Counted from the stretch's first letter, positions 52,201 through 61,778 are shown. The stretch: DNA of 64,000 nt from Curtobacterium sp. 'Ferrero' (GCF_002412165.1 NZ_NXIA01000002.1:248001-312000), one strand, 5' to 3'. Numbers and translations: made by a program. Notes: generated by a model not told the origin, from the letters alone.

Positions 52201-52992
52201 CTACAGTGCCCAGAGTTCGTGCCACGTCGCGCCGAAACCACGCAGCAGCATCGAGCGCAGCATCGGCAACGACAGGCCGACGACGGCCGAGGGAGCGCCG
52301 TCGATCCGCGTGATGTACGCCGCTGCGCGCCCGTCGATGGTGAACGCCCCGGCGACCTCGAGCGGCTCGCCGCTCGCGACGTAGGCGTCGATCTCGTCCG
52401 CCGACACGTCGGCCGCGAAGGTCAGGACCGCGCTGTCGACGGCGACGACGCGGTCGCCGTCGGCGACCATCGCGGAACCGCCGGGCGTGACGTCCGCGAT
52501 CACCCCGTCGCCCGCCGTGGACGCAGGCAGCGGACGGACGGGAGGCACGGTGTCGGCCCGCACCGCGCCTCCCGGCTGCGACGGGGTCGCCGCCACGGCG
52601 CCCGACCGGTCCGCGCGCCGGTCGAGCACGCAGTGCCCGCTCCACAGCGTCCCGCCGCCGACCGCGAGCATCTCGCGCCAGCGCTGCCGCGCGACCTCCG
52701 GGTCGTGCGGCTTGCCGTACAGGCGTCCGTCGACCTCGAAGGCGGAGTCGCCGCCGAACACGAAGCCGTCGACCGTTCGCCCGGCGACCTCGGCGTCGGC
52801 GACGGCGGACGCCTTCGCGACGGCGAGCAGCGACACGAGCTCCGGGCCGGTCAGGGACCGCCCCAGCTCGGCCTCGCGCCGGGCGACGGCGGCGTCCTCG
52901 TCGACCCCCGGTGCCACCAGCACGGGCTCGATGCCGGTCTGGGCGAGCAGGGCGCGGCGGGCGGGGGAGGTACTCGCGAGGTACAGACGCAT
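52201..52992 (-). CDS. maf: Maf nucleotide pyrophosphatase with an inserted repeat
   Basis: 263 residues. The N-terminal LYLASTSPARRALLAQTGI and the catalytic GGDSAFEVDGRLYGKP are diagnostic. ADEIDAYVASGEPLEVAGAF and IDGAPSAVVGLSLP complete the fold. Maf proteins hydrolyse non-canonical or modified nucleoside triphosphates. Between HCVLDRRAD and VDSAVLTF there are about 50 extra residues that include a translated copy of the dispersed palindrome (52540-52573). The insertion keeps the frame and lies in a loop before the conserved strand, so the enzyme may still fold. Confidence 0.9.
   Translation of the reverse strand: MRLYLASTSPARRALLAQTGIEPVLVAPGVDEDAAVARREAELGRSLTGPELVSLLAVAKASAVADAEVAGRTVDGFVFGGDSAFEVDGRLYGKPHDPEVARQRWREMLAVGGGTLWSGHCVLDRRADRSGAVAATPSQPGGAVRADTVPPVRPLPASTAGDGVIADVTPGGSAMVADGDRVVAVDSAVLTFAADVSADEIDAYVASGEPLEVAGAFTIDGRAAAYITRIDGAPSAVVGLSLPMLRSMLLRGFGATWHELWAL
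52540..52573. repeat. Dispersed palindrome copy inside the maf coding sequence
   Basis: Arms GGGAGGCACGGTG (52540-52552) and CACCGCGCCTCCC (52561-52573) with one mismatch, the same core as the intergenic palindromes at 3084, 4789, 9757 and 16232. Read on the minus strand it contributes the peptide PGGAVRADTVPPVRP to Maf. The imperfect arms suggest drift under coding constraint. Confidence 0.75.
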
Positions 52993-53006
52993 GGGAACAT
53001 CGAACC

Positions 53007-54266
53007 ATGGGTGAATCCGTCGGAACGCTGCTCGAACTCGACGTCACCGGGATCGCCCACGGCGGTATCTCGGTGGCACGGCACGACGGACGTGTGGTGT
53101 TCGTCTCGGACGCGATCCCGGGCGAGCGCGTCGTCGCCCGGGTGACCGAGGACCGCAAGAAGTCGTTCTGGCGTGCCGACACCGTGTCCGTCGTGCAGCC
53201 GAGCGAGCACCGCGTGGAGCACGTCTGGCCGGAGGCCGCCCTCGACCGCGACCCGGCGGTCCGTGCCGGCGGTGCCGAGTTCGGCCACATGGCCCTCGCC
53301 CACCAGCGCGAGCTCAAGCGCGACGTCCTCGTGGACGCCTTCTCCCGGTTCGCCCGCACCGACCTCGCCGCGACGCTCGGCCACGACGTCGTGGTGGAGG
53401 CCGTGCCCGGCGACGACGAGGTGAACGGCACCGGCTGGCGCACCCGCGTCCGGTTGCACGTCGACCAGGACGGCACCGCCGGACCCTTCGCCGCCCGCTC
53501 GCACAGCGTCGTACCGGTGTCGTCGCTCCCGCTCGCCAGCGCACGCGTGCAGGACGGTGCGCCGCTCGGCCGTGGCGCGATGCCGGGTGCGTCCGTCGTG
53601 GACGTCCTCGCCCCGTCGGGGTCCGAGGGTGCCCGGCTCGTCATCGACGCGCAGTCGCCGACCGTCGTCACCGAGACCGTGGGGGAGCGCACCTTCGCGG
53701 TGGACGACACCGGCTTCTGGCAGGTGCACCGACAGGCGCCCGCCGTCCTGACCGCGGCCGTGCAGGACCTCGTCGACCGCGACCGGCTCGACCCGGACGG
53801 GCAGCACCTCGACCTCTACGGCGGCGTCGGGCTGCTCGCGGCGGCACTGGGCGACCTCGTCGGCCCGCGCGCGAAGGTCACGAGCGTGGAGGGGTCCGAG
53901 CGTGCCACCGAGCACGCCCAGGAGAACCTCGCCGAGTGGGTCGGTGCCCGTGCCGAGACCGGACGCGTCGACCGGTGGCTCGCGCGCACGGCGGCGATGG
54001 CGTCGCAGCCGGAGCGCGCCCGGCTGCGGGCCGGCACGGTCGTCCTCGACCCGCCGCGGTCGGGTGCGGGACGGGAGGTCGCCGTGCAGGTCGCGGCGCT
54101 GCAGCCCGCGCAGGTCGTCTACGTCGCGTGCGACCCGGTCGCGTTGGCGCGTGACGTCTCGACGTTCGCGGACCTCGGCTACCGCCTGGAGGCACTGCGC
54201 GCGTTCGACCTGTTCCCGCACACCCACCACCTGGAGGCCGTGGCGCGCCTGGTGCCGGTCGCCTGA
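53007..54266 (+). CDS. TRAM-domain class I SAM RNA methyltransferase (RlmD/TrmA-like)
   Basis: 419 residues. The N-terminal TRAM domain is TLLELDVTGIAHGGISVARH. The methyltransferase part has SAM-binding LDLYGGVGLLAAAL, VLDPPRSGAG and the nucleophilic Cys in VVYVACDPVALARDV, ending with the catalytic Glu in HHLEAVARL. It forms 5-methyluridine in rRNA or tRNA. It lacks the Fe-S Cys cluster of RlmD. It is divergent from maf with only 14 bp between starts. Confidence 0.92.
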   Translation: MGESVGTLLELDVTGIAHGGISVARHDGRVVFVSDAIPGERVVARVTEDRKKSFWRADTVSVVQPSEHRVEHVWPEAALDRDPAVRAGGAEFGHMALAHQRELKRDVLVDAFSRFARTDLAATLGHDVVVEAVPGDDEVNGTGWRTRVRLHVDQDGTAGPFAARSHSVVPVSSLPLASARVQDGAPLGRGAMPGASVVDVLAPSGSEGARLVIDAQSPTVVTETVGERTFAVDDTGFWQVHRQAPAVLTAAVQDLVDRDRLDPDGQHLDLYGGVGLLAAALGDLVGPRAKVTSVEGSERATEHAQENLAEWVGARAETGRVDRWLARTAAMASQPERARLRAGTVVLDPPRSGAGREVAVQVAALQPAQVVYVACDPVALARDVSTFADLGYRLEALRAFDLFPHTHHLEAVARLVPVA

Positions 54267-54508
54267 CGTCGGGCGGGTGGTCGCCTGGGTGTCGGCGGCT
54301 CGGCCGGTGGTCGCCGGGCCCGTGGTCGCCGGGCCCGTGGCGTCCGTCCGGCGGACCGGCATTCCGTCACGGACCGTCACGGAACGGCCGCCGGACCGGC
54401 GCGTCCCGGGCGTCCGGCCGCGAACCTGGGTCGGACCTGGGTATCCTGGGACGCTGATGGCAACTCGGCGATCAGGGGCCGGGTCGGGCATCGGAACGAG
54501 AGGCCACC
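54267..54508. promoter_or_regulatory. Gap before the two-component operon
   Basis: 242 bp without a gene. It contains two copies of GTGGTCGCCGGGCCC in tandem (about 54307-54340) and, nearer the regulator, three CCTGGG motifs spaced about 10-12 bp (54424-54450), which could be a direct-repeat binding site. No confident -10 is seen. Confidence 0.35.
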
Positions 54509-55225
54509 GTGGCAGCAGAGACGACCACCACCACCGGGACGACCGGCGTGCAGACCAAGCCGGTCCGCGTCGCCGTCGTCGACGACCACGAGTCCGTGCG
54601 GCTCGGCATCCAGGCCGCGTGCCAGAACGAGGGCTTCGAGGTCGTGCTGACCGCGGCCAGCGTGCCGGAGTACATCGCGCAGCTCGGCGGACGCGAGGTG
54701 GACGTGGTCGTGCTCGACCTGTCCCTCGGTGACGGGTCGACGGTCACGGAGAACGTCAAGGGCGTCCAGGGGACCGGAGCCGCCGTGCTCGTGCACTCGA
54801 TCGCCGACCGCGTCGCGAACGTGCGCGAGGCGCTCGCCGCGGGGGCGGCCGGCGTCATCCCGAAGTCCTCGGCGACCAAGACCGTCATGGCGGCCGTCGC
54901 GACCGTCGCCCGCGGCGACGTGCTCAACAACCTCGAGTGGGCGAGCGCCATCGACGCGGACCGGGACTTCGCGAAGGCCCAGCTCGGACGCCGTGAGCGC
55001 GAGATCCTGCACCTGTACGCGTCCGGGCTGCCGCTCAAGCTCGCCGCCCAGCAGCTCGGCATCGGGTACTCCACCGCTCGTGAGTACCTCGACCGGATCC
55101 GGGTGAAGTACGTCGAGGTCGGCCGTCCGGCGCCGACGAAGGTCGACCTGCTCCGGCGAGCGGTCGAGGACGGCATCCTCCCCGGGCTGGACTCGGGGAT
55201 CGACCCCGACGGCGACGGTCGCTGA
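54509..55225 (+). CDS. Response regulator, NarL/LuxR-like
   Basis: 238 residues from GTG 54509. The receiver starts VRVAVVDDHESVRLGIQAA and has phospho-acceptor Asp70 in VVVLDLSLGD. The C-terminal HTH is LGRREREILHLYASGLPL with STAREYLDRIRVKYVEVGR, a variant of the LuxR HTH. It is followed 5 bp later by its kinase, so they form a cognate pair. Confidence 0.92.
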   Translation: MAAETTTTTGTTGVQTKPVRVAVVDDHESVRLGIQAACQNEGFEVVLTAASVPEYIAQLGGREVDVVVLDLSLGDGSTVTENVKGVQGTGAAVLVHSIADRVANVREALAAGAAGVIPKSSATKTVMAAVATVARGDVLNNLEWASAIDADRDFAKAQLGRREREILHLYASGLPLKLAAQQLGIGYSTAREYLDRIRVKYVEVGRPAPTKVDLLRRAVEDGILPGLDSGIDPDGDGR

Positions 55226-55230
55226 GCACG

Positions 55231-56478
55231 ATGACGTCCGCGGCCGGACCGGCACCGTCGCCGAGCGGTCTCGCGCCCTTCGGCGCCGACCCGTCCCGGA
55301 GCGTCCGGGCGGCGATCACGCAGGCCTCCGTCGAACGGGCCTTCACGATCCTCCTCGCCATGGCCGCGGTCGGCCTCGGTGCGGTGAACGTCCCGAACGT
55401 GGTGGGGCAGCTGCGCTACCTCGACCCCGTCTGCGGGCCGGTGCTCGCCGTCGCGCTGGGTCTCTCGTTCGTGTTGGTCGGGATCGCGGCCTTCGTGCCG
55501 CGTCTGGCACAGCCCGCGCAGATCATCTGCGCCGTGCTGTTCCTCGCTGCGCTGGTCTCGTGGCCGTTCACGGTCCGTGAGCCGATCCCGGCGACGCAGG
55601 TGCCGTGGCCGTGGTGGTTCATCACGGTCGGGTCGACGGCGGCGGCCATGGGGTTCGCCCCGTGGCGCGCGACGCTCTACACGGCGCTCGCCCCGGCGGT
55701 GTACGTCGTCATCCGGCTCCTGCCGATCGGCGGCCACGCCGGGGTCACCCGTGCCCTGCTCGACGGGGTGTACACGGCGATCCTCAGCGGCGCCGTCCTG
55801 GTGATCGCCGTCGTGCTCCGCCGGGCCGCCACCGCAGTCGACGCAGCCCAGGCGACCGCCGTGCGCCGCTACTCCGCAGCCATCCGCGAGCACGCCACCG
55901 AGGTCGAGCGCGTGCAGGTCGACGCCATCGTGCACGACAGCGTCCTGACGACCCTGCTGTCCGCGGCGCGGGCGGACACGCCCGAGGCCGAGGCACTCGC
56001 TGCCCGCATGGCCCGCAACGCGATCGACCACCTCGAGGCTGCTGCCGCAGACACGCCGGGCTCGGCCGCGCCGGTCTCCCTCACGGCACTCCGGACACGG
56101 ATCGCGAGCGCCGTGTGCGCCCTCGCCGCGCCGGTCCGGGTCGTCGAGTCGCGGCTCGGTGACGTGCGCGTGCCGGCGGTGGTCGCCGACGCCGTCGCGT
56201 CCGCGGCGCTGCAGGCGGCGGTCAACTCGGTGCAGCACGCCGGTGGCGCCGAGGTGGACCGCTGGGTGGTCGTCGAGCAGCGCGACGGCGGCGTCCACGT
56301 GGAGGTGGGCGACGACGGAGCCGGCTTCGACGTGCGCGGCATCCCGGCCGAGCGCCTCGGAGTGCGGCGGTCGATCATCGAGCGGGTCGTCGCGGTCGAC
56401 GGCCGGGCGGACATCGAGACGGCACCGGGGGCGGGGACGCGCATCCGACTCGACTGGGCACCGGGAGCGGCGTCGTGA
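55231..56478 (+). CDS. Sensor histidine kinase, HisKA_3-like
   Basis: 415 residues. Several membrane helices fill residues 30-200. The phospho-acceptor His lies in VERVQVDAIVHDSVLTTLL. The ATPase shows an N-box in AAVNSVQHAG and a G-box in VEVGDDGAGFDVRGIP. No extracellular sensing domain is evident, so the signal is likely within the membrane. It overlaps the next membrane gene by 4 nt. Confidence 0.9.
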   Translation: MTSAAGPAPSPSGLAPFGADPSRSVRAAITQASVERAFTILLAMAAVGLGAVNVPNVVGQLRYLDPVCGPVLAVALGLSFVLVGIAAFVPRLAQPAQIICAVLFLAALVSWPFTVREPIPATQVPWPWWFITVGSTAAAMGFAPWRATLYTALAPAVYVVIRLLPIGGHAGVTRALLDGVYTAILSGAVLVIAVVLRRAATAVDAAQATAVRRYSAAIREHATEVERVQVDAIVHDSVLTTLLSAARADTPEAEALAARMARNAIDHLEAAAADTPGSAAPVSLTALRTRIASAVCALAAPVRVVESRLGDVRVPAVVADAVASAALQAAVNSVQHAGGAEVDRWVVVEQRDGGVHVEVGDDGAGFDVRGIPAERLGVRRSIIERVVAVDGRADIETAPGAGTRIRLDWAPGAAS

Positions 56479-57524
56479 AGGTGTCCATCCCGGCCGGCGT
56501 GGCGATCGGGCTCGCGGCGCTCTTCTCCGTCTACCACCTCGTGCTCGCCGCGACGACCCTGCCGAAGGTCCACGACATCGGCCCGATCATCGCGTGCATG
56601 GTCCTGTACGCCGCAGCGACCGGGGCAGCGCTCTTCGTGCCCGGACGCACACTGCCGGTGTGGGCAGCGTGCTTCTCCCTGGCCACCGCCGTCGTCATGC
56701 CGCTCGTCGCCGCACCCGCCGTGGAGCTCCGCACCGGACCCGGCTACGACACCTGGTGGATCGCGGCCGTCGGCACGCTCATGGTGATCCTCGTCGTCCG
56801 GGGTCGCGGGCCGTTCGCGTGGTTCGGTGTCGTCTTCCTCGCCGTGCAGACCGTGCTGTGGGCCGGACCGGGGGCGCTCGGGTCGCTCGGCGTGCTCGGG
56901 AGTGTGGCGTGGGTGGCGATCGCGACGGTGTTCGCGGTGGCGATGAACCGGGCGACCCGGGTCACCCGAGACTTCGTCCGCGCCGAGCAGGAGACCGTCG
57001 ACTGGCAGGCCGCGCAGGACGCGCACGTGTTCGAGCGGCAGTTCCGGCTGAGCCAGACCACCCGGATGGCCCTCCCGATGCTCCAGCGGATCATCGACGC
57101 CGGCGGGGACCTGACCGACGACGAGCGCGCCGAGTGCCTGCACCTCGAGCAGGCCATCCGCGACGAGATCCGCGGGCGGTCGCTCCTGTCCGACGACGTC
57201 CGGAGCGAGGTCATGCGCCTCCGCCGGTCGGGGGCCACCGTGCAGCTCCACGACGACGGCGGGCTCGACGACCTCGAGGCCGACGACATCCGACGCATCC
57301 ACGCCCAGGTGGCGGATGCGCTCCGGCGCGCACGGGGAGCCGACAACGTCATCGTCCGGACCGTGGGGGAGGGGGCGGACACCGCGGTGACCGTGGTGGG
57401 GCTGCGGCTCGACACGGCCGCGAGCGAGTCGGCCGCCCTCGGAGCCGGACATGACGACGAGGACGGGGACGAGGACGACTCGGTCGCCCTCTGGTTGGAG
57501 ATCCCGCGGCACGTGGGCGTCTGA
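56475..57524 (+). CDS. Membrane protein with cytoplasmic tail, partner of the two-component system
   Basis: 349 residues from GTG in the kinase stop. About six helices (residues 5-165) are followed by a soluble tail with VDWQAAQDAHVFERQFRLS, an acidic EECLH-like helix (DDERAECLHLEQAIRDEI) and a C-terminal DDED stretch. The tail resembles a kinase dimerisation region without His or ATPase motifs, so it may be a degenerate kinase or an auxiliary sensor. I do not recognise a named family. Confidence 0.75.
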   Translation: MKVSIPAGVAIGLAALFSVYHLVLAATTLPKVHDIGPIIACMVLYAAATGAALFVPGRTLPVWAACFSLATAVVMPLVAAPAVELRTGPGYDTWWIAAVGTLMVILVVRGRGPFAWFGVVFLAVQTVLWAGPGALGSLGVLGSVAWVAIATVFAVAMNRATRVTRDFVRAEQETVDWQAAQDAHVFERQFRLSQTTRMALPMLQRIIDAGGDLTDDERAECLHLEQAIRDEIRGRSLLSDDVRSEVMRLRRSGATVQLHDDGGLDDLEADDIRRIHAQVADALRRARGADNVIVRTVGEGADTAVTVVGLRLDTAASESAALGAGHDDEDGDEDDSVALWLEIPRHVGV

Positions 57525-57582
57525 CGCGTGCGCACACCCGTGGCGGCGTACCGGGTCCGCGGTGCGTGAGCTCGGAGCGGCG

Positions 57583-57710
57583 GTGCGCGTTCCAGCCCAT
57601 CCTGTGCGCTATGGGTTGCCGTTCCGCTCGTAGGAGGTCGTTCCGGATGTCTTCCTACGAGCGGCTCCGTCGAGCATGAGCGGAACGGTCACCTACGAGC
57701 GATTTGGCAC
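57583..57710. repeat. 128-bp direct repeat, copy 1
   Basis: Begins GTGCGCGTTCCAGCCCAT and ends ACGAGCGATTTGGCAC. Inside, CCGCTCGTAGGA (57624-57635) and TCCTACGAGCGG (57653-57664) are perfect arms with a 17-nt loop; a further GAGCGGAAC pairs with GTTCCGCTC. Copy 2 lies exactly 174 bp downstream. No open reading frame of quality crosses it. Confidence 0.8.
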
Positions 57711-57756
57711 ACACCGGGAAGTTGCGGGGAGGCCTGTGCTCGAGCAGTCGTGGCGC

Positions 57757-57884
57757 GTGCGCGTTCCAGCCCATCACGTTCGCGATGGGTTGCCGTTCCG
57801 CTCGTAGGAGGTCGTTCCGGATGACTTCCTACGAGCGGTTCCGTCGAGCATGAGCGGAACGGTCACCTACGAGCGATTCGGCAC
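57757..57884. repeat. 128-bp direct repeat, copy 2
   Basis: About 93% identical to copy 1 with the same inverted arms (57798-57809, 57827-57838) fully conserved, while differences fall mostly in loops. Between the copies is 46 bp of unrelated DNA. The region after it (57885-58020) is CACGGCGGC-type low-complexity sequence. Confidence 0.8.
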
Positions 57885-58025
57885 GGCGGCGCACAACACG
57901 GGCCCGCACGGCGCAGCACGGCGGCACGCGGCGCACAACACGGAACCGCACGGCGGCGCACGACGCGGCGGGGCACGACGGCACACGACTCGGCACGCCG
58001 GCACTGGCGGCACGCCGGAAACGGG

Positions 58026-58058
58026 GAACGGGCCGGTCGGAATCCGACCGGCCCGTTC
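58026..58058. terminator. Perfect 15-bp-stem hairpin downstream of the carboxylase operon
   Basis: GAACGGGCCGGTCGG (58026-58040) and its exact complement (58044-58058) with an AAT loop. It lies 308 bp beyond the epsilon gene on the minus strand. The gap 58059-58365 holds no gene I can support; an 87-codon open frame at 58200 has poor codon use and is set aside. Confidence 0.6.
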
Positions 58059-58365
58059 ACGACCCGAGTCTGAGCGACAACCCGAATATCGCCCTGACTC
58101 GCAGCGGGCGGTGGCTTCGTACCCTAGTCGGCCACCGACCTGCGATGTTCTTCGTAGAAGGACACCGAACACAAGTAATGATGCCGACTGCGGAAGCCCG
58201 TGTCAGTCGTCATTATGGGGGACAAATTGCGCGTTTTCCGTCCCCGTGCAGCAACCCTGTCCCCCACACGAGGGGAGACGGACCGGGAAGTGTGCCCGGC
58301 AGCAACGGGGGACGAAGGACACCCAGGGGTACATGGTCGCGCGTTGCCCCTCGTCCGCACAAGCC

Positions 58366-58734
58366 TCAGCGCAGCGACCGACTCCACGCGCCCCGACCGT
58401 GCTCGATCGGCTGCCGCAGCCCCCGCGCCGATGCGTCCCAGCCGGCCCGAGGGGACACCGTGACCTCCGCACGGCCCGCCGCCGCGACCTCGTCGGCCTG
58501 CCGCTGGAGGACGGCGATGACGGCCGCGAGCTCCTCGGGCGTCGGGTCACCGGACACCACCTGGACGTCGGCGACGGGGGCGGGCGCCTCGGTCGGCACG
58601 ACGGCGACGTGCTTGCCCGCGCCGGAGCGACGGGGCGGCACGGCGTCCGCCCCCGTCGTCCCCTCGACCGCGACGCCGGTCACCCGACGCGAGTGTGATG
58701 ATCCCGTGCCCGACGGGTCGACCGCGTCCGTCAC
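58366..58734 (-). CDS. Acyl-CoA carboxylase epsilon subunit
   Basis: 122 residues from GTG 58734. The C-terminal 65 residues show the epsilon signature: [18 protein letters not shown] and the basic tail [18 protein letters not shown]. The first half is a Pro/Ala-rich linker. Epsilon subunits bind and activate the beta subunit in actinobacterial carboxylases. GTGA overlap with the beta gene. Confidence 0.88.
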   Translation of the reverse strand: MTDAVDPSGTGSSHSRRVTGVAVEGTTGADAVPPRRSGAGKHVAVVPTEAPAPVADVQVVSGDPTPEELAAVIAVLQRQADEVAAAGRAEVTVSPRAGWDASARGLRQPIEHGRGAWSRSLR

Positions 58735-60326
58735 AGCGGGATGTTCCCGTGCTTCTTCGGCGGCAGCGAGGCCCGCTTGCCCCGGAGCGCCCGGAGCGCC
58801 TTGACGACCGCGACACGGGTCGCGTGCGGCTGGATGATCCCGTCGAGCTCACCGCGCTCGGCCGCCAGGTACGGCGACGCGACGTTGTAGGTGTACTCGT
58901 TCGCGAGCTTCGTCCGGACGGCGGCGACGTCCTCGCCCGCCTCCTCCGCTCGCTTGATCTCCGCGCGGTACAGGATGTTCACGGCGCCCTGCCCGCCCAT
59001 CACGGCGATCTCGGCCGTCGGCCACGCCAGGTTGATGTCGGCGCCGAGCTGCTTCGACCCCATGACGATGTAGGCGCCGCCGTAGGCCTTGCGGGTGATG
59101 ACGGTGACGAGCGGCACGGTGGCCTCGGCGTAGGCGTACAGGAGCTTCGCGCCGCGGCGGATGACGCCGGTCCACTCCTGGTCGGTGCCGGGCAGGTAGC
59201 CGGGGACGTCGACGAGCGTCAGGATCGGGATGCCGAACGCGTCGCAGAACCGCACGAACCGCGCGGCCTTCTCGCCGGCGTCGATGTTCAGCGTGCCGGC
59301 CATCGCCTGCGGCTGGTTCGCGATGATGCCGACCGTGCGCCCCTCGACGCGGCCGAAGCCGACGAGGATGTTCGGTGCGAAGAGCGGCTGCACCTCGAGG
59401 AACTCGCCGTCGTCGACGACGTGCTCGATGATCGTGGTGACGTCGTACGGCTGGTTCGTCGAGTCCGGGATCACGGTGTCGAGCTCGTGGTCGGCGTCGG
59501 TGGTCTCGAGCTCGGGGGCGACGTCGTAGGCGGGTGCGTCGGACAGGTTGTTGTCCGGCAGGAAGCCGATGAGCGACCGGGCGTAGTCGAGCGCGTCGGT
59601 CTCGTCCTCGGCGAGGTAGTGCGCGACACCGGACACCGCGTTGTGCGTGTGCGCGCCGCCGAGCTCCTCGAAGCCGACGTCCTCGCCGGTGACGGTCTTG
59701 ATCACGTCGGGCCCGGTGACGAACATGTGGCTGGTCTTGTCGACCATGATCACGAAGTCGGTGAGCGCGGGGGAGTACACGGCCCCGCCGGCCGCCGGAC
59801 CCATCACGATCGAGATCTGCGGGATGACGCCCGACGCCGCGGTGTTCAGGCGGAAGATCTCGCCGTACTTGCCGAGCGCGACCACGCCCTCCTGGATGCG
59901 CGCGCCGCCGGAGTCGAGGATCCCGATGATCGGGACGCCCGTCTTCAGCGCGTGCTCCATCACCTTGATGATCTTCTCGCCCGCGACCTCGCCGAGGGAG
60001 CCGCCGAAGACCGTGAAGTCCTGCGCGTAGATCGCCACCGTCCGGCCGTGGATCGTGCCCACGCCGGTGACGACGGCGTCGCCGTAGGGGCGCTTGGCGT
60101 CCATGCCGAACGCGGTCGTGCGGTGGCGGACGAACTCGTCGAACTCGACGAACGAGTTGTCGTCGAGGAGCTGCTCGATCCGCTCGCGCGCCGTGCCCTT
60201 GCCCTTCGCGTGCTGCTTCGCGATGGCGGCCTCGCCCGCGGCGGTCACGGCCTCGTGGTACCGGTCGCGGAGGTCGGCGAGCCGACCGGCGGTCGTCGAG
60301 AGATCGGGGGTGTCACCTTGAGTCAC
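58731..60326 (-). CDS. Acyl-CoA carboxylase beta (carboxyltransferase) subunit
   Basis: 531 residues from GTG 60326. Crotonase-like halves are visible: [32 protein letters not shown] and [20 protein letters not shown], then [14 protein letters not shown] and [20 protein letters not shown]. It transfers CO2 from biotin to acetyl- or propionyl-CoA. The residue setting chain-length preference (in the GPAAGG region) cannot be read reliably by eye. Divergent from birA, which biotinylates the partner alpha subunit. Confidence 0.95.
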   Translation of the reverse strand: MTQGDTPDLSTTAGRLADLRDRYHEAVTAAGEAAIAKQHAKGKGTARERIEQLLDDNSFVEFDEFVRHRTTAFGMDAKRPYGDAVVTGVGTIHGRTVAIYAQDFTVFGGSLGEVAGEKIIKVMEHALKTGVPIIGILDSGGARIQEGVVALGKYGEIFRLNTAASGVIPQISIVMGPAAGGAVYSPALTDFVIMVDKTSHMFVTGPDVIKTVTGEDVGFEELGGAHTHNAVSGVAHYLAEDETDALDYARSLIGFLPDNNLSDAPAYDVAPELETTDADHELDTVIPDSTNQPYDVTTIIEHVVDDGEFLEVQPLFAPNILVGFGRVEGRTVGIIANQPQAMAGTLNIDAGEKAARFVRFCDAFGIPILTLVDVPGYLPGTDQEWTGVIRRGAKLLYAYAEATVPLVTVITRKAYGGAYIVMGSKQLGADINLAWPTAEIAVMGGQGAVNILYRAEIKRAEEAGEDVAAVRTKLANEYTYNVASPYLAAERGELDGIIQPHATRVAVVKALRALRGKRASLPPKKHGNIPL

Positions 60327-60400
60327 CCGCTCACCATACCGGCGGCCCCGACGACCACGGTTGGAGGTCGTCCACGGGTTCCTGCCCGTAGATTGCGTGC

Positions 60401-61222
60401 ATGTCCACACCCGCGCCGTCGTTCCCGACCACCCGCGCCCTCGTCGAGGCGGACGGCGCCGACCTCGTCACGCCGACGACCACCGGTTCGACGAACGCGG
60501 ACCTGCTCGCCGCGGCGGCCGAGCACCCGCACGGCAGCGTCGTCGCGACCCTCGACCAGACCGCGGGCCGCGGACGCCTGGACCGGCGGTGGAGCGCCCC
60601 CACCGGGCAGACGCTCGCCGCGAGCGTGCTCGTGCGCGCCCCCCTCGACGACCGCAGCCGCGGCTGGCTGCCGCTCGTCGCCGGACGCGCGATGCGCGAC
60701 GCGGCCGTTGCCCGCTGGGGCGACGCGGCGGAGGCGACCCGCGCCTCCCGGCCGACGGTCGAGGTGAAGTGGCCGAACGACGTGCTCGTCGACGGCCGCA
60801 AGCTGTGCGGCATCCTCTGCCAGGTCGCCGCCGACGGCAGCGTCGTCGTCGGCGCCGGCGTCAACCTGACCGTCCCGGCCGACGCACTGCCCACGCCCAC
60901 GTCGACCTCGTTGGCCGTCGCGGGCGTGCCGGGAGAGGCGGCGGACCTCGCCGACGCGGTGCTGGCGGACTTCCGGACCCACCTCCTGGAGGCCGTGGTC
61001 GCCCTGGCCGCGGGCGGTGCCGCAGCCGACGCGGTCCGGTCCGACGTCCGCGCCGCGTGCGGCACGATCGGTCGCCGCATCCGCCTGGAGCTGCCCGACG
61101 GCAGCGTGCTCGAGGCCGACGCCGTCGGCGTCGACGACGAGGGCTGCATCACGATCCGGGACCAGGACGGCGCGACCAGGCCCGTCGCGGTCGGCGACGT
61201 CACGCACCTGCGGTATGCATGA
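60401..61222 (+). CDS. birA: Biotin-[acetyl-CoA-carboxylase] ligase
   Basis: 273 residues. Class II biotin ligase without an N-terminal DNA-binding domain, so not a repressor. [14 protein letters not shown] is the adenylate loop, [17 protein letters not shown] the biotin site. It attaches biotin to the EAMKM Lys of the carboxylase alpha subunit. Divergent from the beta gene. Confidence 0.94.
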   Translation: MSTPAPSFPTTRALVEADGADLVTPTTTGSTNADLLAAAAEHPHGSVVATLDQTAGRGRLDRRWSAPTGQTLAASVLVRAPLDDRSRGWLPLVAGRAMRDAAVARWGDAAEATRASRPTVEVKWPNDVLVDGRKLCGILCQVAADGSVVVGAGVNLTVPADALPTPTSTSLAVAGVPGEAADLADAVLADFRTHLLEAVVALAAGGAAADAVRSDVRAACGTIGRRIRLELPDGSVLEADAVGVDDEGCITIRDQDGATRPVAVGDVTHLRYA

Positions 61223-61226
61223 GGGC

Positions 61227-61778
61227 ATGACCGCCGAGCCGCCGCCGGAACGGGTCGTCGCCCGGCTCCGGCCGCACGCGCGACGACTCGTCCGTCCCGC
61301 GGTGACGGTCGTGCTCGTGACGGTCGCGGGCGGGTTCGGCTTCGGCGTCTTCCGGGCGCAGCTCGTGTGGCTCAACGCGGTCGTCGCCGGACTCGTGCTG
61401 GTGCTGCTCGTGGTGGGCGGGGTCGTCCCGCTCGTGCGCTGGATGTCGCAGCGGTACGTGGTCACCACACGGCGGCTGGTGGTGGTCCAGGGGCTCGGTA
61501 CCCGGACCCGGCGGGAGCTGCTGCACTCCCGGGGGTACGACGTGACGGTGCGGCGCCGAGGCCTGCAGGGGGTGTTCCGGTCCGGGGACGTCCTCGTGTT
61601 CCCGGGTGACGACCCGGCGCTCGTGCTCGCCGACGTGCCGCACGCGGACCTCGTGGTCGCGGTCCTCCACGACCTCGTGGAGTCGTACGAGGCACGGCGA
61701 CGGCACCGGGAGCCCGACTGGGACGAGATCGTCGGCGGGGGTCAGGACCGGCCGCCGTGGGGCGACGTCCGCGGCTGA
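61227..61778 (+). CDS. PH-domain (bPH2) membrane protein
   Basis: 183 residues from ATG 61227 (ATG 61215 is an alternative overlapping birA). Two helices (about residues 22-70) precede YVVTTRRLVVVQGLGTRTR and RGLQGVFRSGDVLVFPGDD, the bPH2 pattern. Function is unknown; such proteins are membrane-anchored. Linked to birA by near overlap, a conserved pairing in actinobacteria as far as I recall. Confidence 0.8.
   Translation: MTAEPPPERVVARLRPHARRLVRPAVTVVLVTVAGGFGFGVFRAQLVWLNAVVAGLVLVLLVVGGVVPLVRWMSQRYVVTTRRLVVVQGLGTRTRRELLHSRGYDVTVRRRGLQGVFRSGDVLVFPGDDPALVLADVPHADLVVAVLHDLVESYEARRRHREPDWDEIVGGGQDRPPWGDVRG

Noticed and set aside
57583..57884. CRISPR array
   Set aside because: Only two long (128-bp) copies with one spacer of 46 bp and no cas genes; repeat length and number do not fit CRISPR.
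58200..58463. 87-codon open frame starting GTG before the epsilon gene
   Set aside because: Poor codon bias, no RBS, overlaps the epsilon gene antisense. Treated as non-coding gap.
57850..58698. 282-codon open frame in the repeat region
   Set aside because: It runs through direct repeats, low-complexity CACGGCGGC DNA and into the antisense of the epsilon gene. Start and codon use are implausible.
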